NCBI GenBank assembly: GCA_018883245.1
Contig: VEQL01000009.1
Coordinates: forward strand, 21,523 to 85,522
From: Chthoniobacterales bacterium
Lineage (GTDB): Bacteria; Verrucomicrobiota; Verrucomicrobiia; Chthoniobacterales; JACTMZ01
DNA length: 64,000 nt
Direction: 5' to 3'
The notes beneath the pieces were generated by a model. That model had not been told where the DNA came from and made no database searches. It saw only the letters and a list, made by a program, of their open reading frames with translations. Below, one piece after another: positions 45,480 to 54,673 of this stretch (position 1 is the first letter of the stretch; the number at the start of each line of letters is the position of its first letter). The translations under genes and the position numbers were made by a program.

Positions 45480-45562
45480 TTCCAACGTAGCCGCTGTTCC
45501 CGTTGACCGCGCCGCCGCAAGGCTGGCGCGGAAAGGACGCCCACGGCTACACTGCCCTCAAC

Positions 45563-46582
45563 ATGCGTGAGGAACTGACCGCCCTGCGCGAGCAGGCTCT
45601 GCGCGACATCGCTGCCGCGGCGGATTTGTCCGCCCTTGAGCAGGTGCGCGTTGCCATCGCCGGGCGTTCGGGCCGTCTCACTGTGGCGGGCGAGCAGATG
45701 CGCCATCTGCCCAAGGAGGAGCGCCCCGAAACCGGCAAACTTCTCCACGAGGTCCGCACGGCTGTGACCAGCGCACTCGAAGCCCGCACGGCAGAGCTTG
45801 CCGCCGCGGCGGAGGAATCCGAGCTAGCTCAGATCGACCCGACCTTGCCGGGGCGCGCGCGCACCATCGGCAGCCTGCATCCATTGCAAAGTCTCCAACG
45901 GCGCGCAGTGGAAATTTTCCGCCGCATGGGATTTGCACTGGCCGAAGGCCCGGACATCGAAACCGAGTGGCACTGCTTCGACGCGCTGAATACTCCGCCC
46001 GAGCATCCTGCGCGCAACGAGCAGGACACCTTCTATCTGCCTGGCGGGCGGCTGCTCCGGACGCACACCTCGAGCGTGCAGATCCGCACGATGGAAAAGC
46101 AAACGCCGCCGATCCGCATTATCGCGCCCGGCGCCGCCTACCGCAGAGACGAGATCGACGCCACGCATCTCGCGCAATTCACCCAGATGGAAGGGCTCTA
46201 CGTCGATGAAGATGTCACGCTCGGCGACTTGAAGGGGACGCTGGAATATTTCTTCCGCGAACTTTTCGGGCCGGATACCAAGGTGCGTTTCCGTCCGCAT
46301 TTTTTCCCTTTCACCGAACCAAGCTACGAACTCGACGTGCGGGCGGCCGCGCTTGGCGGCGGGGAGCGCTGGCTCGAATTGGCGGGCTGCGGCATGGTGG
46401 ATCCGGCCGTCTTCGAGCGGGTCAACGAGCGGCGCGGCGACAATGCCTTCGATCCTGCCAAGGTCAGCGGGTTCGCGTTCGGATTCGGCCTCGAGCGCCT
46501 GGCCATGATTTTGCACCGCGTCCCAGATATCCGCATGTTCGTTGAGAACGACCAGCGCTTCTTGTCGCAATTCACGCCATGA
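45563..46582 (+). CDS. pheS: phenylalanyl-tRNA synthetase alpha subunit
   Basis: A 339-residue class II synthetase subunit. The N-terminal coiled coil (about 1-80) binds tRNA. The catalytic part includes GSLHPLQ, motif 2 RFRPHFFPFTEPS and motif 3 FGFGLERLAMI. ATG at 45563 (MREELTALREQ) was preferred to an in-frame TTG at 45503. The stop overlaps the pheT start (ATGA), coupling the two chains of the alpha2beta2 enzyme. Confidence 0.97.
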   Translation: MREELTALREQALRDIAAAADLSALEQVRVAIAGRSGRLTVAGEQMRHLPKEERPETGKLLHEVRTAVTSALEARTAELAAAAEESELAQIDPTLPGRARTIGSLHPLQSLQRRAVEIFRRMGFALAEGPDIETEWHCFDALNTPPEHPARNEQDTFYLPGGRLLRTHTSSVQIRTMEKQTPPIRIIAPGAAYRRDEIDATHLAQFTQMEGLYVDEDVTLGDLKGTLEYFFRELFGPDTKVRFRPHFFPFTEPSYELDVRAAALGGGERWLELAGCGMVDPAVFERVNERRGDNAFDPAKVSGFAFGFGLERLAMILHRVPDIRMFVENDQRFLSQFTP

Positions 46583-48870
46583 AAATTTCCCTCTCTTGGC
46601 TTGCCGAATACGCGGATCTGCCGGAATCGGCCGATGCACTCGCAGACTTGTTGACTGCCGGAGGCACCGAGGTTGTCGGTCGCATGGTGCGCGGCGAAGT
46701 TCCGGACAATGTTGTCGTTGCGCAGATTCTTTCCAGCGAACAGCACCCCAACGCGGACCGACTCAGCGTGTGCCGGGTCGATGACGGCTCCGGCCAGCCC
46801 CGGCAGATTGTTTGCGGGGCGAAGAATTACAAGGTCGGCGACAAGGTGCCCTTGGCACTGCCCGGTGCGGTGCTTGGGCCCGACTTCAAGATCAAATCCG
46901 GCAAGCTGCGTGGCGTGGTTTCTGACGGCATGATGTGCAGTGCGAAGGAGTTGGGACTGGCCGAAGATGCCGAGGGTCTTTTGATCCTTCCTCACGATGC
47001 GCCGGTTGGAAAAGCCATGAAGGATCTTGTCCGGCCCGACGCGGTGCTTGAATTGGAGGTCACGCCGAACCGTCCTGATTTGCTCTGCTACCGCGGCGTG
47101 GCGCGGGAGATTGCTGCGCTGTCGAATGCGCAACTGCGAATGGCTCCTTTGCTGATTCCTCCGGTAAAACCAGCCGGGAGCACCGTGCGTCTCGAGAACG
47201 ACGGATGCCCTTATTACACGGCGCGCGTTATCCGCGGAGTCAAGATTGGTCCCAGCCCGCAGTGGCTCGCCGACCGGCTTGCGTCGGCGGGTCTTCGTCC
47301 CATCAACAACATCGTTGACGTCACCAACTACGTCCTTCTTGAGACCGGCCAACCGCTCCACGCTTTCGATCTGGGCAAGCTTTCCGGCGCAATCGTCGTC
47401 CGCAACGCGGCGCCTGGCGAAAAGTTGAAGACACTCGATGGCGGCGAGATTTTGCTGCGCGATACCGATCTTGTCATAGCGGACCAAGGCAAGCCCGTGG
47501 CGCTTGCGGGTGCCATTGGCGGACTCGAGACGGGTGTCACGGAGGCGACGACCGACATCTTGCTCGAAAGCGCTTGGTTCCAGCCGGCGCGTATTCGCAA
47601 AACCGCGAGGGAGTTGGGGCTGCAAACCGACTCGAGCTACCGCTTCGAGCGCCGCGTTGATCCGGCGGGCGTTCTCGCCGCCTCGTGCCGGGCCGTGGAA
47701 CTTATCATTTCGCTTGCGGGGGGATCTGCCGATACCGACACGCTCGTCGCGGGGGATGATCCTTCGCCGGTGCGCGTGATTTCTTTCGACCCGGCCCGGT
47801 GTCGCGCGCTTCTCGGCGCCGAAATCGCCGACGCGGAGATGGATGCCATTTTCCATAGGCTCGGGCTCGTCAAATCATCGGCAGGATGGACCATACCGAG
47901 TTTTCGCCCGGATCTCGCGCGCCCCGTCGATCTCGCCGAGGAGGTGATCCGCGTGGCCGGCATTGAGCGCGTTCCCTCCCGCCTGCGCGGTTTTCCCGCG
48001 CCGATGAGCGGTGCGGATTTGCGTCACGACAATGCGGAAAGGCTCCGCGAACGCCTCCGTGCCCAAGGCTTCAGTGAGGCGCGCACTTCGCATTTTGTTT
48101 CACCCGAGGGTTTGCAACGCGCGGGCGTGGCGGCGGAGGGTGCCGTGCGGATCGCCAACCCGCTCGGCGCCGACCAGGCATTGCTTCGCCCGGTGCTGTT
48201 GCCCGGACTGCTCGAAGCGCTGGCTCGCAACATGCGGCACGGCGCCGGCAGCGTGCGCTTGTTCGAACTCGGCACGGTTTTCCAACTCACCGGTGTCGAA
48301 GAGCGGACAGCGCTGGCTCTGGTGTGCACGGGCCAAGGCAGTGATTTGTTTGATCTCAAGGGTGCGATTCGCGAGGCCCTCGGCGATGTGGAATTCGCGC
48401 CGGAGACCGGACTTGCGCTCAGAGTTTCCGCACGCGGGGTTGATGGTTTTATCAGGCGCCTTCCGCGTGTGCTGGCGGAGAGTCACGACGCGAAGGAGGC
48501 AGTCCACTACGCGGAACTTGTGATCGACGGTTGGTTGCAGTCCGCAGTCCCCGCGATTCGTGTTCGGCCGCTGCCGAGATTTCCTGCTGTCGAACGCGAT
48601 CTGTCGCTCTTGCTCCCGCGCGCCACTCCCTACGCGGCGATCGACCGTGCTTTGGTCGGAGCGAAAGCGCCGCACCTTCAATCGGTCGGTTTGAAAGACG
48701 TTTTTGTCGATCAGAGCGGGGCAAAATTGGCGCCTGATTTGCGCTCGGTCACGGTCACCTTGACATTCCGTGACGAGGCGCGGACATTGACGTCCGATGA
48801 AGTGGATCGTGCAGTCGAGACGCTGCGCGATCACGCGAAAGCGGAGTTGGGTGCCGTCTTCCGCGGATAA
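46579..48870 (+). CDS. pheT: phenylalanyl-tRNA synthetase beta subunit
   Basis: A 763-residue beta subunit. It contains the EMAP-type tRNA-binding domain (QILSSEQHPNADRLSVCRV, about 50-70), the B3/B4 editing domain (residues about 205-370, MCSAKELGL before it), the B5 domain and a C-terminal ferredoxin-fold anticodon-binding domain (RFPAVERDLSLLLP onward). The length is slightly below E. coli (795). It is followed by a 342-base gap with a structured RNA and terminator. Confidence 0.97.
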   Translation: MKISLSWLAEYADLPESADALADLLTAGGTEVVGRMVRGEVPDNVVVAQILSSEQHPNADRLSVCRVDDGSGQPRQIVCGAKNYKVGDKVPLALPGAVLGPDFKIKSGKLRGVVSDGMMCSAKELGLAEDAEGLLILPHDAPVGKAMKDLVRPDAVLELEVTPNRPDLLCYRGVAREIAALSNAQLRMAPLLIPPVKPAGSTVRLENDGCPYYTARVIRGVKIGPSPQWLADRLASAGLRPINNIVDVTNYVLLETGQPLHAFDLGKLSGAIVVRNAAPGEKLKTLDGGEILLRDTDLVIADQGKPVALAGAIGGLETGVTEATTDILLESAWFQPARIRKTARELGLQTDSSYRFERRVDPAGVLAASCRAVELIISLAGGSADTDTLVAGDDPSPVRVISFDPARCRALLGAEIADAEMDAIFHRLGLVKSSAGWTIPSFRPDLARPVDLAEEVIRVAGIERVPSRLRGFPAPMSGADLRHDNAERLRERLRAQGFSEARTSHFVSPEGLQRAGVAAEGAVRIANPLGADQALLRPVLLPGLLEALARNMRHGAGSVRLFELGTVFQLTGVEERTALALVCTGQGSDLFDLKGAIREALGDVEFAPETGLALRVSARGVDGFIRRLPRVLAESHDAKEAVHYAELVIDGWLQSAVPAIRVRPLPRFPAVERDLSLLLPRATPYAAIDRALVGAKAPHLQSVGLKDVFVDQSGAKLAPDLRSVTVTLTFRDEARTLTSDEVDRAVETLRDHAKAELGAVFRG

Positions 48871-48895
48871 GATCTTTCGCATCGCCGAAGCCGAT

Positions 48896-49074
48896 TTGCC
48901 CTGGAGAGTTCGAGTAAACGATCCAAGCCCCGAACCGTATTAACAAATCCCAGGAGGCTGAGCTGCGGTTGGCAAGGACATGCCTTGATTGGAAGTCCGC
49001 GCCGCGCCGTGGCGGTCATCCGCCCTTGTATCCAAGGGATCGGGAATTGGGCCGTGACGGCTCACCCGGGGCAA
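48896..49074 (+). ncRNA. candidate structured RNA (6S-like?) between pheT and carA
   Basis: A 179-base unit closed by a nine-pair stem: TTGCCCTGG (48896-48904) with CCGGGGCAA (49066-49074). Inside are hairpins GTTCG(48908-48912)/CGAAC, CAAGG-ACATG-CCTTG (about 48973-48987), CCCTTG(49023-49028)/CAAGGG(49033-49038) and GCCG/CGGC (49051-49061). Overall size, a closing stem and a GCGGTTGG...CATGC stretch recall 6S RNA, but I cannot show homology. A carA leader aptamer is the alternative, since a strong terminator follows 12 bases later. This region codes for no convincing protein. Confidence 0.45.
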
Positions 49075-49085
49075 TACTTTCATGG

Positions 49086-49122
49086 AGCGCCTCCCGTGCG
49101 AGCGGGGGGCGCTTCTTTTTTT
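49086..49122 (+). terminator. Rho-independent terminator
   Basis: An 11-base-pair stem AGCGCCTCCCG (49086-49096) with CGGGGGGCGCT (49103-49113), loop of six bases, followed by TCTTTTTTT. It is the clearest intrinsic terminator in the window. It lies 215 bases after pheT and 90 bases before carA, so it ends either the small RNA, the pheT transcript, or a regulated carA leader. Confidence 0.85.
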
Positions 49123-49212
49123 GGCATTTGCAGCGGCTATGTTGTCGCCACAGGGTGCATCGCTTTGGGATTTGCGGGGTCCGCGCATAGTGGATACAAA
49201 AGGCGTCCGATC

Positions 49213-50394
49213 ATGACGGCACTTTTGGCACTTGAGGACGGGCGGGTTTTTCACGGTGAGGCGTTCGGAGCATCCGGCACTGTGACGGGGGAGATTTGCT
49301 TCAACACTTCCTTGAGCGGTTATCAGGAAGTGCTCACCGACCCTTCCTATTTCGGCCAGATCGTCGCCATGACGAGCCCGCACATCGGCAACTACGGCGT
49401 GAACGCGCTCGACGAGGAGAGTCACGGTCCCCAAGTGCGCGGATTTGTCATCGAGGAGTTGAGCGATGTCCCGAGCAACTGGCGTTCCGAGGAGTCACTC
49501 GACGCTTACCTGCGCCGCTACGGGATTCCGGGCATCCAGGAGATCGACACGCGTGCGCTCACAAGGCATCTGCGCGAACTCGGCGCGATGAAGGCGTGCC
49601 TTACGACCGAGCCCGTCACGGCGGAGCGCGCCGTGCAGATTGCGAAGGAAGGCGCCGGAGTCGTCGGCATGGATTTTGTGCGCGAGGTCACGCCCAAGAA
49701 GGCCTTCGATTGGGATCCCGCGGGGGCCGACAGTCGTCCTTGGAAACTCGCCCAAGCCGGAGATCTCGAGGCCGGGAACGCCCGCGATGCGGCAGGCAAT
49801 ATTTTCGGCGGACTTCCGCCGGTGCGCCGTCGTGTCGTCGCCTACGACTTCGGAATGAAGCGCAACATCCTCCGTGGTCTGCGTCAGCGCGGGTTGGCGG
49901 TTCGGGTGGTCCCCGCCGACACCTCGGCCGAAGAGGTTCTGGCGTCGGATCCCGACGGTATTTTCCTTTCCAACGGGCCCGGCGATCCCGCGGCTCTTGA
50001 CTACATCCACAAAAACATACGGGCTCTGCTCGGCAAGAAACCGATCTTCGGAATTTGCCTCGGTCATCAGATCCTCGGTTACGCGCTTGGCGGTAAAACG
50101 TTCAAGCTCAAGTTCGGCCATCGCGGCGGCAACCAGCCGGTGAAGGATCTCAGGACCGGCAAAGTTTCCATCACTTCGCAAAACCACGGGTTCGCTGTCG
50201 ATGCCGATTCGCTGCCGCAGGATGTCGAGGTCACGCACATCAACCTCAACGACGGGACCGTCGAGGGTCTGCGAAGCAAATCGGTTCCGGTTTTCAGCGT
50301 GCAATACCATCCCGAGGCCGCTCCGGGCCCGCACGATGCGGAATACTTCTTCGACCAGTTCGCCAAACTCGTTGATGAAGGCGCGAAGGGTTGA
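49213..50394 (+). CDS. carA: carbamoyl-phosphate synthase small (glutaminase) subunit
   Basis: A 393-residue glutaminase subunit that passes ammonia to CarB for carbamoyl phosphate, feeding pyrimidine and arginine synthesis. The N-terminal part has [16 protein letters not shown] and [17 protein letters not shown]. The C-terminal amidotransferase has GICLGHQIL with the catalytic Cys and QYHPEA with His and Glu. Frame sequence upstream of 49213 crosses the terminator and is not coding. carB is not adjacent. The start lacks a Shine-Dalgarno motif. Confidence 0.97.
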   Translation: MTALLALEDGRVFHGEAFGASGTVTGEICFNTSLSGYQEVLTDPSYFGQIVAMTSPHIGNYGVNALDEESHGPQVRGFVIEELSDVPSNWRSEESLDAYLRRYGIPGIQEIDTRALTRHLRELGAMKACLTTEPVTAERAVQIAKEGAGVVGMDFVREVTPKKAFDWDPAGADSRPWKLAQAGDLEAGNARDAAGNIFGGLPPVRRRVVAYDFGMKRNILRGLRQRGLAVRVVPADTSAEEVLASDPDGIFLSNGPGDPAALDYIHKNIRALLGKKPIFGICLGHQILGYALGGKTFKLKFGHRGGNQPVKDLRTGKVSITSQNHGFAVDADSLPQDVEVTHINLNDGTVEGLRSKSVPVFSVQYHPEAAPGPHDAEYFFDQFAKLVDEGAKG

Positions 50395-50409
50395 TATTTT
50401 CACCTGCAA

Positions 50410-50904
50410 ATGCGCCTGACGGTTTATTTCCCCGAGAACAGCCCGACGACCCACGAGTTTGTGGGCAGCCGCCTCACGGTTGGTCGGCTCGGGGACAATG
50501 ACGTTGCCCTGGACGAAGGCTCGGTCTCCAGCCGCCACGCCGAGATCGTGGTGGCAGACGACGCAGCGGTGCTGCGCGATCTCGGCTCTACCAACGGAAC
50601 TTTTGTCAACGGCGAGCGGGTGACCGGCGAGAGCCCTTTGAGCGAAGGCGACGAAGTTTATTTCGGCAATGTGCGCTCCGTCTTCATGGAGCCCGTTGCC
50701 AGTCCCGAAATTCCCGAGGTGGAGCCAGCCGTGGAAGCGCCCCCCGCGCAGGTGGGGTCCGGCGCGCCGGACAACTTCCGCCCTCTCTCTCCCTTGCCGC
50801 GCCCGGTGGCTCCCAAGGATACTTTGGGGATGGCGGCTTGGGGAATTGCGGCCGTCGCCGTGATTGCGGCTGCCTACGCTTTTGTTTCCGTTCTCGGCGC
50901 CTGA
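50410..50904 (+). CDS. FHA-domain protein with C-terminal membrane anchor
   Basis: A 164-residue protein. Residues 1-95 form a forkhead-associated domain (LTVGRLGDNDVALD, SSRHAEI, LGSTNGTFVNG), which binds phosphothreonine peptides. A Pro-rich linker follows (97-135), then one membrane helix (about 140-160). It is a tail-anchored phosphopeptide-binding protein; no Ser/Thr kinase gene is nearby. It starts 15 bases after carA. Confidence 0.85.
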   Translation: MRLTVYFPENSPTTHEFVGSRLTVGRLGDNDVALDEGSVSSRHAEIVVADDAAVLRDLGSTNGTFVNGERVTGESPLSEGDEVYFGNVRSVFMEPVASPEIPEVEPAVEAPPAQVGSGAPDNFRPLSPLPRPVAPKDTLGMAAWGIAAVAVIAAAYAFVSVLGA

Positions 50905-50910
50905 CAGCGC

Positions 50911-51075
50911 TCAGAACGCGAAGGTTGTTTGCACCGGCGGTTGGGGATTGACCCTTCCGCGCATCGCGAGATTGCGGCGGATCATGGCGAAGAGGTGAGT
51001 TCCGAGTTGGTGCGGCAAGACATCCTCCCGGGAATGGTTTCGGCTGGCGCGTTCGAGGTATTTTTTTGCTTTCAT
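50911..51075 (-). CDS. possible small basic protein divergent from the WYL regulator
   Basis: A 54-residue frame starting MKAKKYLERASRNHSRED and ending NPQPPVQTTFAF. No family is recognised. It is supported only by its position, divergent from the WYL gene with a perfect palindrome between the two starts, and by the otherwise empty 213-base gap. It could be spurious, because the antisense of GC-rich genes often stays open. Confidence 0.35.
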   Translation of the reverse strand: MKAKKYLERASRNHSREDVLPHQLGTHLFAMIRRNLAMRGRVNPQPPVQTTFAF

Positions 51076-51095
51076 CGCCCGCGAGTTTGGGCGAA

Positions 51096-51122
51096 GGCAT
51101 AGGACATTCGCTGTCCTATGCC
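51096..51122. promoter_or_regulatory. perfect 11-base palindrome over the WYL gene start (candidate operator)
   Basis: GGCATAGGACA (51096-51106), five-base spacer TTCGC, TGTCCTATGCC (51112-51122). The right arm includes the ATG of the regulator gene (51118-51120). A dimeric regulator binding here would block its own expression and, from this position, also influence the divergent side. Autoregulation by the WYL protein is the simplest reading. Confidence 0.65.
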
Positions 51123-52149
51123 CCGGAAAAGTTCCCACAATTCGCGTCCGCCCAAGCCGGTGCGGGAAGTTGCAAGCCGGCCACCCATGGAGCGCATGTG
51201 GAAAATTCACCAAAAGCTCGCTGCGGGCGGCTTTCCCAACTGCCGCGTCATGGCCGACGACATGGAAGTGTCGTCGAAGACCATCATGCGGGACATCGAG
51301 TTCATGCGGGATCGTTTGGGTCTGCCGCTGGAATACGATGCCGTGAAGCACGGCTTTTACTACACCGCGCCGGTCAAAGATTTTCCGGTGATGAAAGTGT
51401 CGCAGGGCGAGGTCGCGGCGCTGCTTCTCGCCCAGCAGTCGCTGGAGCAGTTTCGCGGGACGCCGTTCGAGCGCCCTCTTGCCGGGGCCTTCCGCAAGCT
51501 CAGCCAGTCGCTCGGCGACGGAATGGAAGTCGCTTGGCACGACCTTGAGCAGGCGCTGTCCGTGCGCCGAGGTGGAATCGGTCTTTCCAACATGAGCGTT
51601 TTCGACGTTCTCGCCCAAGCGGTTCTCGACGGAGCCGAAGTGGAATTCGCCTACCACAAGCTAGCGGGCGAGAAGCCCGAACGCCGCGTGGTGCGCCCGT
51701 ATCATCTCGGATACATCGAAAACCAATGGTATCTCTTCGGCCTGGACGGGGCGCGGGGAGCCGTGCGGACTTTTGCGCTGCCCCGGGTTTCCGATGTGGA
51801 GCGCACCGGTGAGACTTTCCGCCGCCCGAAAGATTTCTCCTTGGCGAAAATTCTCGAAGGAAGTTTTGCGGTGTTCGAGGGGCGGAATGCGAAGCCGGTG
51901 AAACTGCGCTTTCGCGGGGTTGCGGCGCGGCTTATCGGCGAACGGACGTGGCACCCTTCGCAGAAAGTTGTCCGCGACAAACACGGGGTATTGCTCGAGA
52001 TGCGCGTAGGCATTTCGCCGGACCTGCGTCAGTGGATCCTAGGCTGGGGGGCGGAGGTGGAAGTGCTTTCGCCCGCGGAGCTGCGCCGCGCTGTTGCCCG
52101 CGCCGCAACCGAGGCAGCGGCAGTTTACCAGGACGCTTTGCCGCGATGA
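51118..52149 (+). CDS. WYL-domain transcriptional regulator
   Basis: A 343-residue regulator with an N-terminal winged helix-turn-helix (about 30-90, CRVMADDMEVSSKTIMRDIEFMRDRLGLPLEYD) and a WYL domain (about 155-240, with YHLGYIENQWYLFGLD) plus the C-terminal WCX extension. WYL proteins sense ligands, often nucleic acid, and control DNA-damage or defence genes. The start codon lies inside a perfect palindrome, suggesting autoregulation. An internal ATG at 51187 (MERMWKIHQK) would remove a basic 23-residue tail and free the palindrome from the coding sequence. Confidence 0.88.
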   Translation: MPRKSSHNSRPPKPVREVASRPPMERMWKIHQKLAAGGFPNCRVMADDMEVSSKTIMRDIEFMRDRLGLPLEYDAVKHGFYYTAPVKDFPVMKVSQGEVAALLLAQQSLEQFRGTPFERPLAGAFRKLSQSLGDGMEVAWHDLEQALSVRRGGIGLSNMSVFDVLAQAVLDGAEVEFAYHKLAGEKPERRVVRPYHLGYIENQWYLFGLDGARGAVRTFALPRVSDVERTGETFRRPKDFSLAKILEGSFAVFEGRNAKPVKLRFRGVAARLIGERTWHPSQKVVRDKHGVLLEMRVGISPDLRQWILGWGAEVEVLSPAELRRAVARAATEAAAVYQDALPR

Positions 52150-52194
52150 TCGGAGCTTCCGCCGCGCGCGCCAGCCGCTAATATCGAATGCGGC

Positions 52195-53553
52195 ATGAGC
52201 GATACCATCAAATATCTTTTGACCGAGAAGGAATTTCCCCGCGCTTGGTATAATTTGGTGGCCGATCTTCCGTCGCCGCCGTCGCCCCCGCTTCATCCCG
52301 GAACCCTCAAGCCGCTGTCGCCCGAAGATCTGGCTCCGCTTTTCCCGCAGGCTCTCATCGAGCAGGAAATGTCGTCCGAGCGGGAAATTCCGATCCCGGA
52401 CGAGGTGGCGCAAATTCTTCGTCAATGGAGGCCGTCTCCGTTGTTCCGCGCCCGTCGCCTCGAGAAGGCGCTGCAGACTCCGGCGAAGATTTACTACAAA
52501 TACGAGGGCGTGAGTCCCGCCGGTTCGCACAAGCCGAACACCGCCATCCCGCAGGCTTGGTATAACAAGCAGGAGGGCGTCAAACGGCTCAGCACCGAGA
52601 CGGGAGCGGGCCAGTGGGGCTCATCGCTCGCCCTGGCCTGCAATTTCCTCGGTCTCGAGTGCGAGGTGTTCATGGTGCGCGTGAGCTACGATCAGAAACC
52701 CTATCGGCGTGCGCTCATCGAAACTTACGGTGCGAAAGTCACGCCCAGCCCCAGCAACGAAACCGACTGCGGGCGCGCCATCCTCGCCGCGGACCCCGGT
52801 TGCCGCGGTTCGCTCGGCATTGCCATCTCCGAGGCGGTCGAGGTCGCAGCCAATGATCCCGACACCAAATACGCGCTGGGCAGCGTGCTCAACCACGTGC
52901 TCCTGCACCAAACCGTCATCGGCTTGGAAAGTTTCCGGCAGATGGAAATGGCGGGTGACGATCCGGATATCGTCATCGGGTGCACGGGCGGCGGATCCAA
53001 TTTCGCGGGCATCGCCTTCCCTTACCTCGGGCGCAAACTCCGGGGCGAAGAGGATTACAGGATCATCGCGGTCGAGCCAGCCGCCTGTCCGTCCCTCACG
53101 CGCGGAAAGTTCGCCTACGATTTCGGTGACACCGCCAAGATGACGCCGCTCGTGAAAATGCACACGCTCGGCAGCAGCTTCATCCCGCCGGGGTTCCACA
53201 GCGGCGGATTGCGTTACCACGGCATGGCGCCGCTCGTCAGCCATGTGGTCAACGAAGGTTGGGTCGAGGCGCGCAACGTGCAGCAACTCGACTCCTTTGC
53301 CGCAGGTGTCCTCTTCGCGCGCACCGAGGGCATCCTGCCCGCGCCGGAGGCCAACCATGCGGTGGCTGCGGCTGTCGCCGAGGCGCACCGCTGCCGCGAG
53401 GAAGGAAAGGCGGAAACTATCCTGTTCAATCTTTGCGGTCACGGCCACTTCGACATGGCCGCCTACACGGACTACCTTGCGGGCCGGTTGCAGAACTACG
53501 AGTATCCCGAGGAAGAGATCGCCGCGGCGCTTTCCGGGCTGCCTCCGGTCTGA
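52195..53553 (+). CDS. trpB: TrpB2-type tryptophan synthase beta-like PLP enzyme
   Basis: A 452-residue fold-type II PLP enzyme. The PLP lysine is in GSHKPNTA near residue 112; [11 protein letters not shown] and [11 protein letters not shown] bind substrate and phosphate. The long N-terminus ([15 protein letters not shown]) and length above 450 mark the TrpB2 subgroup, which typically makes tryptophan from serine and indole and lacks a TrpA-binding face. No trpA is nearby. It starts 45 bases after the WYL gene. Confidence 0.92.
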   Translation: MSDTIKYLLTEKEFPRAWYNLVADLPSPPSPPLHPGTLKPLSPEDLAPLFPQALIEQEMSSEREIPIPDEVAQILRQWRPSPLFRARRLEKALQTPAKIYYKYEGVSPAGSHKPNTAIPQAWYNKQEGVKRLSTETGAGQWGSSLALACNFLGLECEVFMVRVSYDQKPYRRALIETYGAKVTPSPSNETDCGRAILAADPGCRGSLGIAISEAVEVAANDPDTKYALGSVLNHVLLHQTVIGLESFRQMEMAGDDPDIVIGCTGGGSNFAGIAFPYLGRKLRGEEDYRIIAVEPAACPSLTRGKFAYDFGDTAKMTPLVKMHTLGSSFIPPGFHSGGLRYHGMAPLVSHVVNEGWVEARNVQQLDSFAAGVLFARTEGILPAPEANHAVAAAVAEAHRCREEGKAETILFNLCGHGHFDMAAYTDYLAGRLQNYEYPEEEIAAALSGLPPV

Positions 53554-53614
53554 CGCATTCCGCCCGATCCATGGAACCGTCTGCCGGGCGGGCAACTGCC
53601 GTCCCACCAATCCA

Positions 53615-54616
53615 TTGAATCCGAAAACCACCAATGTCCTTCCCGCTGCGGACTATGCGGCGGGGATATCCGCTGGCGACACGTCCGTTCTGGCGCGGGC
53701 GATCACGCTGGTCGAAAGCACCTCGACGCGTCACGCGCAGACCGCGGCCGAGCTGATGCGTCTGCTGTTGGCGGTGAAAAATTCTTCCGTCCGCGTGGGA
53801 ATCACCGGCGTGCCGGGGGTCGGCAAGAGCACCTTCATCGAGGCATTCGGGCTCCATCTCTGCGAGCAGGGCCACCGCGTGGCCGTGCTCGCCGTCGATC
53901 CGACCAGTGCCATCTCCGGTGGCAGCATCCTCGGCGACAAGACGCGCATGGAAAAGTTATCGCGCCATCCCTCGGCTTACATCCGTCCTTCGCCTTCCGG
54001 AGGTGCGCTCGGCGGCGTCACGCGCAAGACGCGGGAAACGATCACCCTTTGCGAGGCCGCCGGATACAATGTGATCCTCGTGGAAACGGTCGGGGTGGGG
54101 CAGAGCGAGATTGCGGTAAGATCCATGACAGACTTTTTCCTGCTGCTGGCGTTGACGGGCGCGGGGGATGATTTGCAGGGCATCAAGAAAGGTATTGTCG
54201 AGATGGCGGACGGTATCGCGGTGACCAAGGCCGACGGGGAAAATGTGACCGCGGCGGAGAGACTCAAGCTCGAGCTGGCGCAGGTGCTTCATTTTCTGAC
54301 AGCGGCAACGGCAGGGTGGAGGCCGGAGGTGCTGACATGTTCGGCCCTGAAGGGAAACGGGATTGCGGACGTTTGGAAGCTGGTCGAGCGGTTTCGCGTG
54401 GAGATGCAAACGTCCGGCGAGTGGGACGTCCGGCGGCTGAGTCAGGTGCAGGAGGGGTTGATCGATTTTGCGCGGGAGCAGGTCTTGGCGGGAATGATGG
54501 AGAGCGCTGTTGTTCGCAAGGATGTCGGCAATTTCGGCGTGTCCGTGGCGGAGGGCCGAATGACGATGCGTGACGCGGCAACAAGGATTGCGGGGGATTT
54601 CGTGGCTTCGAGGTAG
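53615..54616 (+). CDS. meaB: MeaB/ArgK-type GTPase (methylmalonyl-CoA mutase chaperone)
   Basis: A 333-residue G3E-type P-loop GTPase. Walker A is [15 protein letters not shown], with [27 protein letters not shown] and TKADGEN as further motifs. The family loads and protects B12-dependent mutases. The likely start is TTG at 53615 (MNPKTTN after initiation); no ATG is in frame nearby. No mutase or cobalamin gene is adjacent. It converges with rsmH. Confidence 0.9.
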   Translation: MNPKTTNVLPAADYAAGISAGDTSVLARAITLVESTSTRHAQTAAELMRLLLAVKNSSVRVGITGVPGVGKSTFIEAFGLHLCEQGHRVAVLAVDPTSAISGGSILGDKTRMEKLSRHPSAYIRPSPSGGALGGVTRKTRETITLCEAAGYNVILVETVGVGQSEIAVRSMTDFFLLLALTGAGDDLQGIKKGIVEMADGIAVTKADGENVTAAERLKLELAQVLHFLTAATAGWRPEVLTCSALKGNGIADVWKLVERFRVEMQTSGEWDVRRLSQVQEGLIDFAREQVLAGMMESAVVRKDVGNFGVSVAEGRMTMRDAATRIAGDFVASR

Positions 54617-54673
54617 GGACGCGCCGGATCTCGGTCCATGCTTTCCGAAAAGTGTGTGACGGGGGCGTCGCCG

